From: Thermoanaerobaculia bacterium
GTDB taxonomy: Bacteria > Acidobacteriota > Thermoanaerobaculia > Multivoradales > JAGPDF01
Direction: 5' to 3'
DNA length: 64,000 nt
NCBI GenBank assembly: GCA_018057705.1
Contig: JAGPDF010000006.1
Location: forward strand, 50,358-114,357
The translations under genes and the position numbers were made by a program. Under the pieces are notes generated by a model that was given only the letters and a program-made list of their open reading frames with translations, was not told the DNA's origin and searched no databases. How positions within the stretch are numbered: position 1 is the stretch's first letter; every line of letters begins with the position of its first letter. This document shows, piece by piece, positions 26,603 to 34,878 of the stretch.

Positions 26603-28090
26603 ATGCCTCCCCGCCCCTTCGAGCCGGCGCAGGCGCTGGCCCTCGTCGGGCGTGCGCTCGCGCCGTGCGCCTCCCCGGCATTGGTCATCACGCGTGACGG
26701 CCGGGTGGCCGCCGCCTCCGCCGGCGCCGAACGCCTGCTCGGCGGACCGCAGACCGGCCGCGCGGTGCAGGAGATCGTCGGCCTTGGCTGGCGGGAGCTC
26801 GCGCTGGTGGCGAGCGAGGCCGAGTCCGACCTGGTCGTCGCGCTGTCCGCCCGGGCGCCCGGGCGGGCCCAGGCCGGCTGGCGGCTGCACCCGGAGCTGC
26901 TGCGCTCGCCCTCGGGCGAAGAGCTCGCAGTCGTCGCCTGGCTCGATGAACCGCTGGCGACCGCAACGGGTGGCGGAGCGATTGTCGCGAGTGGAGCGAG
27001 CGGCCGCAGAATCGGCGCCGCCACCCGGCAGCCCAGGTCCGTGGTCGACTTCTCCGATCTCTATGGCGACGACTCGCAGGTCGTGGCGACGAAGACCGCC
27101 GCTGAGCGCTTCGCACGCACCCGCCTGCCGATCCTGCTCCTCGCCGAGACCGGCACTGGCAAAGATCTCCTGGCGCGCGCCATCCACGGCGCGAGTCCGC
27201 GCCGCGAGCGGCCGTTCGTGGCGATCAACTGCGGCGCGCTGTCGCCCCACCTGCTCGAAAGCGAGCTCTTCGGCTACGCGCCCGGAGCGTTCACCGATGC
27301 GCGCCGCGAGGGCCACGACGGCAAGGTCGGCGCGGCGCGCGGCGGAACCCTCTTTCTCGACGAAGTCGCCGAGATGCCCGGCCCCCTGCAGGCACTGCTG
27401 CTGCGCGTGCTCGAGGACGGCACCTACTTCCGGGTCGGCGAGAGCGTGCCGCGGCAGGCGGACGTACGCCTGATCTGCGCTACCTGCCGCGACCTGCCCG
27501 GCATGGTCGAGGGCGGATCGTTCCGAAGAGACCTCTACTTCCGAATTGCCGGCGCCGTGCTGTCGCTGCCGCCGGTGCGCGAACGCTCCGACGTCGCGAA
27601 CCTGGTGCGCCACGTCTTCACCCGCCTCGCCGCCAGCGAGATGCCGGGTTCGCCGCCGCCCCGCCTGTCGCCTTCGGCCCTCCGGCAGATCACCGCCGGG
27701 CGCTGGCCGGGCAACGTGCGGCAGATCCGCACCGCCCTGCAGTACGCGCTGGCGCTGGCCGAGGGCGACGAGATCCGCCCCGAGCACCTGCCGAAGCTCG
27801 ACCACGCCCGGGCACCGCAGCCGGGGCCGGGCGCCCCCGACCGCAGATCGGCCGACGCGGCGCCGAGCGCCGCGCCCGGCGGCCCCCAGCGCCTCTCCGA
27901 GATCGAGCACGAGCTGGTGGCCCGAGCGATGGACGATGCCGGCGGCAATCTCTCGCTCGCCGCCCGGCGGCTCGGCATCGCGCGGTCGACGCTCTACCGG
28001 CACCTGGGCCATGACCGCCGTCTCCCGGAGCCGCGGGAACTGCGGAAGAGGCGCGAGCCGGACACCACGGCTCCCACGCGTCGGCGTTAA
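26603..28090 (+). CDS. Sigma-54-dependent activator (PAS, AAA+, Fis HTH)
   Basis: The 495-residue protein has a PAS-like sensor at about 20-115 (SPALVITRDGRVAAASAG) and an AAA+ sigma-54 interaction domain at about 150-390. Motifs are Walker A AETGTGKDLL, GAFTDA in place of the sigma-54 contact loop GAFTGA, Walker B GGTLFLDEVAEMP, and R-finger region RRDLYFRIAG. A Fis-type HTH ends the protein (GGNLSLAARRLGIARSTLYRHL). The layout recalls AcoR/PrpR-type metabolite-sensing activators; there is no receiver domain. It is divergent from the porin-to-acs cluster, whose promoter looks sigma-54-dependent, so that cluster is the likely target. The G-to-D change could affect function. Confidence 0.92.
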   Translation: MPPRPFEPAQALALVGRALAPCASPALVITRDGRVAAASAGAERLLGGPQTGRAVQEIVGLGWRELALVASEAESDLVVALSARAPGRAQAGWRLHPELLRSPSGEELAVVAWLDEPLATATGGGAIVASGASGRRIGAATRQPRSVVDFSDLYGDDSQVVATKTAAERFARTRLPILLLAETGTGKDLLARAIHGASPRRERPFVAINCGALSPHLLESELFGYAPGAFTDARREGHDGKVGAARGGTLFLDEVAEMPGPLQALLLRVLEDGTYFRVGESVPRQADVRLICATCRDLPGMVEGGSFRRDLYFRIAGAVLSLPPVRERSDVANLVRHVFTRLAASEMPGSPPPRLSPSALRQITAGRWPGNVRQIRTALQYALALAEGDEIRPEHLPKLDHARAPQPGPGAPDRRSADAAPSAAPGGPQRLSEIEHELVARAMDDAGGNLSLAARRLGIARSTLYRHLGHDRRLPEPRELRKRREPDTTAPTRRR

Positions 28091-28115
28091 GATCCCGACC
28101 CAGCGAGCCTCGAAC

Positions 28116-28373
28116 TTGGGTGAACCGGTCCCAGATCTCTCGGCCAGACCGCCCTCCACGGACGGCGAGCGGCGGCGCGAGTCCGCGCGGAGCACACGAC
28201 TCATCGCCGTCTTCCTCTTGGGCTGCGCCGGCTTCGTCGGGCCGCTCCTGCGCGCCACCTCGCACGAGGCGCCCGTGGGCTTCTGGCCGCTGCCGTTCGT
28301 CTTTCTCTTCGCTTTCTGGCTCCTGCTGATCGTGCTCATCGCACTGGCGCTGCGTTCGCGCCCTGGAGAGTAG
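28116..28373 (+). CDS. Small membrane protein before the transporter-kinase
   Basis: An 85-residue frame opening with TTG at 28116 and ending 6 bases before the kinase gene. A charged N-terminal part precedes two hydrophobic segments (TRLIAVFLLGCAGFVGPLL and FVFLFAFWLLLIVLIALAL). No ATG exists in the frame and the ribosome site is weak, so the start is uncertain. Small proteins are often encoded beside CbrA-type sensors and SSS transporters, so a partner of the kinase's transporter domain is plausible. Function not recognised. Confidence 0.6.
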   Translation: MGEPVPDLSARPPSTDGERRRESARSTRLIAVFLLGCAGFVGPLLRATSHEAPVGFWPLPFVFLFAFWLLLIVLIALALRSRPGE

Positions 28374-28379
28374 AGACCT

Positions 28380-31142
28380 TTGCCCGCCGCCAGCACGCTG
28401 ATCGCGATCGCGCTCGCCTACCTGGGCCTCCTCTTCCTCATCGCCGCGGTCGGCGACGCCCGCGCCGCGGCGGGACGCAGCCCGCTCGCCAACCCCTGGG
28501 TCTATTCCCTCTCGCTCGCGGTCTATTGCACCGCCTGGACTTTTTACGGCAGCGTCGGGCGGGCGGCGAGCGACGGCTACGGCTTCCTGCCGGTCTATCT
28601 CGGTCCGACCCTCGGCGCCGCGCTCGGTTGGGTCGTCTACAGAAAGATCGTGCGCATCGCGAAGAACGAGCGCCTGATCTCGATCGCCGACTTCGTCGCT
28701 TCGCGCTACGGCAAGAGCACCGGGCTCGGAGCCCTGACCGCCATCGTGCTCGTCGTCGGAACAGTCCCTTATATCGCCCTGCAATTGAAGGCGGTCTCCT
28801 CCTCCTTCCTCACCCTCTGGCACAGCACGCACCTCGAACAGCTCGCCGCCGACCGCGTCTCGCTCGCCTGCGCGGGCGTCCTGGCTCTCTTCGCCATCCT
28901 CTTCGGCACGCGGTCGGTCGATCTCACCGAGCAGCATGCCGGACTCGTCCTCGCGATCGCCTTCGAATCGCTCGTCAAGCTGGTCGCCTTCCTGGCGGTC
29001 GGCATCTTCGTGGTCTGGGGACTCTTCGACGGCCTGGGCGACATCTTCACCCGCGCCGCCGCCCAACCCGAGCTCGCGGCGATGCTGACGCGCAGCGAGG
29101 CCAGCGACGGCGACTGGGTCTGGATGACCCTGCTGTCGCTCCTCGCCTTCTGGTTTCTGCCCCGCCAGTTCCAGGTCGCCGTGGTCGAGAACGTCGACGA
29201 GCGCCATCTGCGGACATCCTCCTGGCTGCTGCCGCTCTATCTGCTGGTGATCAACGTTTTCGTGCTGCCGATCGCCCTCGCCGGCCGGCTGACGCTGGGC
29301 GCTTCCGGGGCCTCCGCGGACGGCTACGTTCTCGCGCTGCCGATCTTTGCCGGACAGGAGGGGCTCGCGGTGCTGGTCTTCATCGGCGGCCTGTCGGCGG
29401 CCACCGGCATGATCATCGTCGAGAGCCTGGCGCTCTCGAACATGGTCGCGAACGATCTCGTCCTGCCGCTTCTCCTGCGCCGTAAGGGCCCGTCGGAGGA
29501 CTTTCGCTTTCCGCTCCTCGTCAGCCGGCGCCTGGCGATCGCCGGAGTCGTGCTGCTCGGCCATCTCTATGCGGTCTCGGCGACGACCGGCGCCTCGCTG
29601 GTGACCATCGGCCTGATCTCCTTCGCGGCGGTGGCGCAGCTCGCTCCGGCGACCCTCGGCGGGCTCTACTGGACCGGCGCAACCCGGCACGGCGCGCTGG
29701 CGGGAATCGTCGGCGGAGCCGTCCTCTGGGGCTATACGCTGCCTCTGCCGACGCTCGCCGGCGGCCAACTGTTCGGGACGAACTTCCTCGCCGAGGGCCC
29801 GTTGGGAATCGCCTTCCTGCGCCCCCAGGCGCTCTTCGGACTGACCGGGATGGACCCGCTCTCGCACTCGCTGCTGTGGAGCCTGCTGGTCAATCTCCTG
29901 CTCTACGTCGGGGTCTCCTCCCTGGGCAAGCCCAGCGCAGTCGAGCGCCGCCAGGCCCAGCGCTTCGTCGGGGCGTTCCGGCGCGAAGCCGGAACCGACT
30001 CGTCGCCCTGGGCGGCGGAGACTCCGGTCGCGGCGGTGCGCGGCCTGCTCGGCAGATTCATCGGCGAAGAGCGCGCCGACCGGGCGCTCGCGGCGCGCGC
30101 GGAGGAGCTCGGAGCGGACATCACCCGCGACGACACGGTGGCCGACCCGGAGCTGCTCGCCTACGCCGAAAAGCTCCTCGCCGGCACGACCGGCGCCGCG
30201 TCGGCGCGCGTCGCCCTGGCGTCGGTGGCCAGCGAGCACACGCTCGGGGTCGGTGAGGTCGTGGAGCTCCTCGACGAGACTTCACGCGTCCTCGCAGCCA
30301 GTCGCGAGCTCGAGGAGAAGTCCCGTCAGCTCGAGGCGGCGTCGGCGGAGCTCCGCCAGGTGAACGACCGCCTGCAGGAGCTCGATCGCCGCAAGGACGA
30401 GTTCCTGTCGACGATGGCCCACGAGCTGCGCACTCCGCTCACGGCGATTCGCGCCTTCGCCGAGATCCTGCACGACAATCCCGACCTCGGTCTGGACCAG
30501 CGCAACGAGTTCCTCGGCATCATCGCGCGCGAGAACGAGCGCCTCACCCGCCTCATCCAGGGCCTGCTCGATCTCGCGAAGCTCGAGGCGGAGGGCGTCT
30601 ACGAGGGCACCGGAACCGTGCAGCTCGCCGACGTCGTGCGCGACGCGGCGGAGTCGATGGGTCAGCTCGCGCATTCGCGCGGCGCCCTTCTCGAGCTCGA
30701 GCTCGCCTCGCCCCTGCCGCGCGTCGCCGGCGACGGCGATCGGCTGGTCCAGGTCGTGATCAACCTGGTGTCGAACGCGCTGCGTCACGCCGCGACCGAG
30801 GCCGGCAGGGTCGTCGTGAGTCTCGATCGCCGCGATGGCGCGGTGCGCCTCGCGGTGGCCGACAACGGCCCGGGCATACCAGCGAACTTTCGCGAGGCGG
30901 TCTTCGAGCGCTTTCGCCAGGTGCCGCGCGGCAACGCCGACCGTCGGCAGGGCGCCGGTCTCGGGCTCGCCATCTCGCGCAAGATCGTCGAGCAGCACGG
31001 CGGCCGGGTCTGGGCCGAGAGCTCGACCTTGGGCGGCGCCCGATTCGTCGTCGAGCTGCCTGCAGCACTCGATCCCCCGGACCACTCCGGGCGTCCGGAG
31101 ACATCGCTGCCCCGCCATTTCGAACCAGGAGGTGCCCCATGA
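28380..31142 (+). CDS. Sodium:solute-symporter-fused sensor histidine kinase (CbrA/CrbS type)
   Basis: A 920-residue membrane kinase starting at TTG. Residues 1-510 carry about 13 transmembrane helices of the SSS fold (WVYSLSLAVYCTAWTFYGS, SIADFVASRYGKSTGLG). A cytoplasmic linker with coiled coil follows (about 600-670), then a DHp domain with His681 in HELRTPLTAIRAF and a HATPase with N-box NLVSNALRHA, G1 DNGPGIP and G2 GAGLGLAISRKI. Homologues CbrA and CrbS control carbon-source and acetate use in gammaproteobacteria. Here it lies two genes from the acetate-cluster regulator. Its stop overlaps the receiver-gene ATG. Confidence 0.93.
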   Translation: MPAASTLIAIALAYLGLLFLIAAVGDARAAAGRSPLANPWVYSLSLAVYCTAWTFYGSVGRAASDGYGFLPVYLGPTLGAALGWVVYRKIVRIAKNERLISIADFVASRYGKSTGLGALTAIVLVVGTVPYIALQLKAVSSSFLTLWHSTHLEQLAADRVSLACAGVLALFAILFGTRSVDLTEQHAGLVLAIAFESLVKLVAFLAVGIFVVWGLFDGLGDIFTRAAAQPELAAMLTRSEASDGDWVWMTLLSLLAFWFLPRQFQVAVVENVDERHLRTSSWLLPLYLLVINVFVLPIALAGRLTLGASGASADGYVLALPIFAGQEGLAVLVFIGGLSAATGMIIVESLALSNMVANDLVLPLLLRRKGPSEDFRFPLLVSRRLAIAGVVLLGHLYAVSATTGASLVTIGLISFAAVAQLAPATLGGLYWTGATRHGALAGIVGGAVLWGYTLPLPTLAGGQLFGTNFLAEGPLGIAFLRPQALFGLTGMDPLSHSLLWSLLVNLLLYVGVSSLGKPSAVERRQAQRFVGAFRREAGTDSSPWAAETPVAAVRGLLGRFIGEERADRALAARAEELGADITRDDTVADPELLAYAEKLLAGTTGAASARVALASVASEHTLGVGEVVELLDETSRVLAASRELEEKSRQLEAASAELRQVNDRLQELDRRKDEFLSTMAHELRTPLTAIRAFAEILHDNPDLGLDQRNEFLGIIARENERLTRLIQGLLDLAKLEAEGVYEGTGTVQLADVVRDAAESMGQLAHSRGALLELELASPLPRVAGDGDRLVQVVINLVSNALRHAATEAGRVVVSLDRRDGAVRLAVADNGPGIPANFREAVFERFRQVPRGNADRRQGAGLGLAISRKIVEQHGGRVWAESSTLGGARFVVELPAALDPPDHSGRPETSLPRHFEPGGAP

Positions 31143-31522
31143 CTCGACGGCCGCGGGTCCTGATCGTGGACGACGAACCCAACATCGTTCTTTCGCTGCA
31201 GTTTCTGCTCTCCCGTGAAGGCTACGAGATCGACATCGCGCGCGACGGCGAAGCCGCCCTCGAGATCGCAGCGCGTACTCCCCCCGATCTCGTCGTGCTC
31301 GACCTCATGCTCCCGGGCCTCGACGGCTACGAGGTCTGCCGTCGCCTGCGCGCCTCTCCGGCCACCGCCGCCACCAGGATCGTGGTGGTCACCGCCAGAG
31401 CCCGGGAGGCGGAGCGGGTGCGGGGCCTCGAAGAGGGCGCCGACGCCTACGTCACCAAGCCGTTCTCGACGCGCGACCTGATTGCCACGGTCGGACGCTT
31501 TCTGGGCCGGGCGCCCTCGTGA
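31139..31522 (+). CDS. Single-domain response regulator (REC only)
   Basis: A 127-residue CheY-like receiver with no output domain: acidic pair in VDDEPN (11-12), phospho-acceptor Asp55 in VVLDLMLPG, conserved Thr in VVTARA and Lys in VTKPFS. It starts in the ATGA overlap with the kinase stop and ends in a GTGA overlap with the next gene, so the three are almost surely translated together. Without a DNA-binding domain it must act by protein contact or in a phosphorelay, unlike CrbR or CbrB of gammaproteobacteria, which bind DNA. Confidence 0.92.
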   Translation: MTRRPRVLIVDDEPNIVLSLQFLLSREGYEIDIARDGEAALEIAARTPPDLVVLDLMLPGLDGYEVCRRLRASPATAATRIVVVTARAREAERVRGLEEGADAYVTKPFSTRDLIATVGRFLGRAPS

Positions 31523-32331
31523 GCCGGCAGGCGGGAAAGGGACCGGGCCCGCAGCCGCTCGCTCGCCGCAAGCCGTCTGCGCCAGCGGAGCCAGCCGAGC
31601 GGGCCGCGCCGGGTACGCCGGCGGGCGCGGGGGCAGCAGCCGCGCCGCTGTCGCGAACCGGCGCCGCGGAGCTCGAACCGGGCCTGCGCGAGCTGCGCTC
31701 GTCGATCGCCAACCTGCGCGCGGCCGCCGAGGCGCTGGGCGCCAGCGCCGGCTCGGGTGGCACGCGCACCGGCGGCACCGGGCGCGCCGGGGCCGACCAA
31801 GCGCTCCTCTCCGCGGTCATCGAGGAGGCCGAACGCGCCAGCCGGGCGGTCGACCGGCTCACCGCGATCCTCAGCGGACCCGGCGCGATGCCGACGGAGA
31901 CGGGCGGGGCCGCGACCGTTTCCGTCGCGCGCCTGACCGCCGAGATCGCCCGGCGCGCCGGAGCGGAGCTCGACCTCGACGTGCATCTCGACGGGCCGAT
32001 CGACGGGGATCTGAGCGTCGCGCCCGCTTTCGCCGTTTCGATCCTGGGAGCGCTCGGCCGTCTGCGCCGTGACTTCAGCGTCTCCGAGGTCGAGCTTCAG
32101 GCGCGCCGGCACTCCGACCTGCTGAGCATCGAGATCGCCTTTGCAGCACGTGAACCGGAAGGCTCCCGGCTGCGCGAACAGCACGGTCTGGTGCTTGCCG
32201 GTGGACTGCGCGGCGAGCCGGCGCTCGGCGCCGCGGCGCGGGCCGCCGGCGGCGAGGCCTGGCTCTCGATCCGGCGCGGCGAAGCGACCTTCACGCTGCG
32301 CCTCCTGCTGCCGCTCGGCCCGGCGGCCTGA
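31519..32331 (+). CDS. Degenerate histidine-kinase-like protein (no phospho-acceptor His)
   Basis: A 270-residue soluble protein starting at GTG in a 4-base overlap with the receiver gene. After a Pro/Ala-rich tail, RELRSSIANLRAAAEAL (57-73) lines up with the kinase H-box HELRTPLTAIRAFAEIL of the upstream gene, with Arg57 where the His should be. AVIEEAERASRAVDRL is the second DHp helix. The C-terminal 120 residues follow a HATPase pattern but lack a recognisable N-box Asn or G1 DxGxG. I infer a pseudokinase adaptor, perhaps binding the receiver, rather than an active kinase. The homology is read by eye. Confidence 0.6.
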   Translation: MSRQAGKGPGPQPLARRKPSAPAEPAERAAPGTPAGAGAAAAPLSRTGAAELEPGLRELRSSIANLRAAAEALGASAGSGGTRTGGTGRAGADQALLSAVIEEAERASRAVDRLTAILSGPGAMPTETGGAATVSVARLTAEIARRAGAELDLDVHLDGPIDGDLSVAPAFAVSILGALGRLRRDFSVSEVELQARRHSDLLSIEIAFAAREPEGSRLREQHGLVLAGGLRGEPALGAAARAAGGEAWLSIRRGEATFTLRLLLPLGPAA

Positions 32332-32388
32332 GCCGGTCCGCGAGCGCCGGCCGGAAACCGTTTGCCGCCGTTCCCGTAGAGTGACACC

Positions 32389-33834
32389 ATGCCCCTTCTT
32401 CCCAAGACTCTAGCCGCCCTCGGCCCGGCCTTTCTCGTCACCGCCACGCTGTGGAGCACCCAGGCAGCGCCTCCGCCCGCTCCGTCGACTTCCGCCGCTG
32501 CGGCGTCTGCGAAAGCCGCTGCTGCGCCCTCGACACCGGCGCCGATGACAGCGACGTCGCCGCAGGGCGCCGCTTCCGTCGCTGCGCCCGAGGCCGACCT
32601 CGCCGGCGCCATGCAGGCGTTCGCGGCCGGCATCGATGCCAAGGACCGCAAGGACTTCGCGGCCTTCCGCGCCGGCATGGAGCGCGCGGTCGAGCTGCTG
32701 CCCGACCCGGCGCGACTGCTCTACCGGCTCGCCGTGTCCCGGCTCCTGGCCGGGGACGCGCCCGGGGCGGTGGCGGCCTACGCCCGTCAGGTCGACGCCG
32801 GGGTCTTCCGCGATCCGCGCCAGGACCCCGACCTCGCCGCGCTCCTTCCCGACCCCGGCTTCCAGCAGGCGCTGGCGCGACTCGACGCGCTGAAGAGCCC
32901 GATCGCGGCCTCGTCGCCGGCCTTCGAGTTGCCGGAGCGCGATCTCATCGAGGGCATCGCGCACGATCCGCAGAGCGGCGCGTTCTTCCTGTCGAGCGTC
33001 GTGCAGAGGAAGGTCGTCCGGCGGACGAAGGACGGCAAGGTCTCCGACTTCGTGCCGAGCGGCGCTCACGGCCTGCTCTCGGCACTGGGGCTGGCGGTCG
33101 ACGCCAGGCATCGCCGGCTCTGGGTGCTCTCGGCGGGGATCCCGCAGACCCGCGACCTCAAGGTCACCGACCGCAAGAAGAGCGCTCTGCTCGCCTTCGA
33201 TCTCGATAGCGGCGCCTGGCAGCGCACGGTGGACGCGCCGCCCGGTGACCGTTCCTGGAACGATCTCGAGCTCGCCGACGACGGCAGCGTCTTCGTCTCC
33301 GACCCGGCGGCCAAGGCGCTGCTGCGCATCAAGCCGGACGGCGGCATCCTGACGCTCCTCGAAAGCGAAGAGCACCTGGGCTCGCCGGGGGGCCTCGCGC
33401 TCTCGGCCGACGGCCGCCTGCTCTACGTCGCCGACTGGACGAACGGTCTCGGCGTGCTCGACCTCCAGGCGACGGAAACGGGGAGCACGGGCGCAGCGCG
33501 CTGGCGCTGGATGCGGCCGCCGCCGAATTCGACGGTGCTCGGAATCGACGGCCTGCGCCGCCACGGCAACCGCCTGATCGCCATCCAGAACGGCATCAAC
33601 CCGCCGCGCATCCTGAGCCTCGAGCTCGCGAGCGACGGCCGCTCCCTCGTCGCCGCGAAGACTCTCGAGCGCAACCTCCCGGAGTGGGACGAACCGACCC
33701 TCGGCGTCCTCGCCGACGGCGCCTTCTGGTACATCGCGAACAGCCACTGGCCCAGCTTCCCCGGCGACGACAGCGCCCCCACCGACGTCACGAAACTCTC
33801 GCCGACGTCGGTACGGCGGCTACCTCTCGACTAG
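32389..33834 (+). CDS. Exported protein with TPR-like segment and SMP-30/NHL-like propeller
   Basis: A 481-residue protein with an N-terminal signal segment (LAALGPAFLVTATLW) and an Ala/Pro-rich linker. A short helical TPR-like stretch follows (about 75-150; AVELLPDPARLLYRLAV), then a beta-propeller (about 180-470; EGIAHDPQSGAFFLSSV, NDLELADDGSVFVSD, GLALSADGRLLYVADW). The D-x-G spaced strands resemble the SMP-30/gluconolactonase or NHL superfamily. No substrate can be assigned. It lies 57 bases after the pseudokinase gene in the same direction. Confidence 0.8.
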   Translation: MPLLPKTLAALGPAFLVTATLWSTQAAPPPAPSTSAAAASAKAAAAPSTPAPMTATSPQGAASVAAPEADLAGAMQAFAAGIDAKDRKDFAAFRAGMERAVELLPDPARLLYRLAVSRLLAGDAPGAVAAYARQVDAGVFRDPRQDPDLAALLPDPGFQQALARLDALKSPIAASSPAFELPERDLIEGIAHDPQSGAFFLSSVVQRKVVRRTKDGKVSDFVPSGAHGLLSALGLAVDARHRRLWVLSAGIPQTRDLKVTDRKKSALLAFDLDSGAWQRTVDAPPGDRSWNDLELADDGSVFVSDPAAKALLRIKPDGGILTLLESEEHLGSPGGLALSADGRLLYVADWTNGLGVLDLQATETGSTGAARWRWMRPPPNSTVLGIDGLRRHGNRLIAIQNGINPPRILSLELASDGRSLVAAKTLERNLPEWDEPTLGVLADGAFWYIANSHWPSFPGDDSAPTDVTKLSPTSVRRLPLD

Positions 33835-33891
33835 TCGACTGGGGCGGCGGAGCGGCCGGGGCGGGTGAACCGCCCCGGCGCCGGCGCGCGC

Positions 33892-34785
33892 CTACTGCCC
33901 ACCGAGGATGAGCGGCAGGCCGTCTTTGCCGGCGCCGATGACGACGACCTTGGCGTTCTGGCTGCGGGCGATCTCCATCGTCGCTTCGATCCCCTTCCAC
34001 TTGAGGAGCTGGTCGGAGATGCCGGCCGAGACGATGGTCTGGAAGTCGGCGACGCCCTGGGCCTCGATGCGCTTGCGGTCGGCCTCCTGGCGCTCCTTCA
34101 TGAGGACGAACTCCATGCGCTGGCTCTCCTGCTCCGCGGAGAGCTTCTGCTCGATCGAGGCCGAGAGACCGGAGGGCAGGCCGACTTTGCGCAGCGGCGT
34201 GTTTTCGACCGTGATGCCGCGCGGCTCGACGAGCTTGCGGAGCTCCTCCGCGAGGAGGCCCGCGAGATGCTCGCGCTCCGAGGTGTAGAGGGCCTTCGCC
34301 TCGTACGAGGCGGTGACGCCGCGGGCCACCGAGCGGAACTGCGGCTCGAGGAGGATCTCGACGTAGCTCGTGCCGACCGTGCGGTAGACCTCGGGCGCCT
34401 TCTCCGGGTCGAGGTGGAAGAGGGCCGAGACCTCGAGCTGCATCGCCAGCCCCTCCTTCGACGGCACCTCCATCTGCTCCTTGATCTCCTGCGTCTTGAT
34501 CGACATCGGGATGACGCGGGCCAGCGGGTTTACGATGTGGATTCCCGACTTCAGGCTCTCGGAGCGGACGACGCCGAACAGATCGATGACCCCGACATGG
34601 CCGGCCGGGATCACTCGTATCAGCTGGGTGATCGATGCGAGGAGCGCAATGGCGCCGACGACCGTGAGGAATTTGCGCGATGCCGCCATGGCGGCGGCGC
34701 GCATCGGATCGTCGGTGCCGCCCGACATCTGGCGGGCGGCGAAGAAGGCGACGACAGCGATACCGAGGGCGAGCAGAAAGAGCAT
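33892..34785 (-). CDS. Prohibitin/SPFH-domain membrane protein
   Basis: A 297-residue protein with two N-terminal hydrophobic segments (MLFLLALGIAVVAFFAA and FLTVVGAIALLASITQLI), an SPFH domain (about 60-230; IPAGHVGVIDLFGVV, LKSGIHIVNPLARVIPM) and a coiled-coil region (LSAEQESQRMEFVLMKERQ). This matches prohibitin-family proteins, which form membrane-associated rings, organise membrane microdomains and modulate FtsH-type proteases. It appears to be a single-gene unit. No NfeD protease partner is adjacent, which argues against the SPFH/NfeD pair type. Confidence 0.9.
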   Translation of the reverse strand: MLFLLALGIAVVAFFAARQMSGGTDDPMRAAAMAASRKFLTVVGAIALLASITQLIRVIPAGHVGVIDLFGVVRSESLKSGIHIVNPLARVIPMSIKTQEIKEQMEVPSKEGLAMQLEVSALFHLDPEKAPEVYRTVGTSYVEILLEPQFRSVARGVTASYEAKALYTSEREHLAGLLAEELRKLVEPRGITVENTPLRKVGLPSGLSASIEQKLSAEQESQRMEFVLMKERQEADRKRIEAQGVADFQTIVSAGISDQLLKWKGIEATMEIARSQNAKVVVIGAGKDGLPLILGGQ

Positions 34786-34878
34786 GGACGACTCCTTTCG
34801 GGAGGGGGCGCCTGCGCTGTACGGCCGCGGACGATCCGAGAGACTAACACCCGCGGTCGCCGGCGGGTGGGTCGCGGG

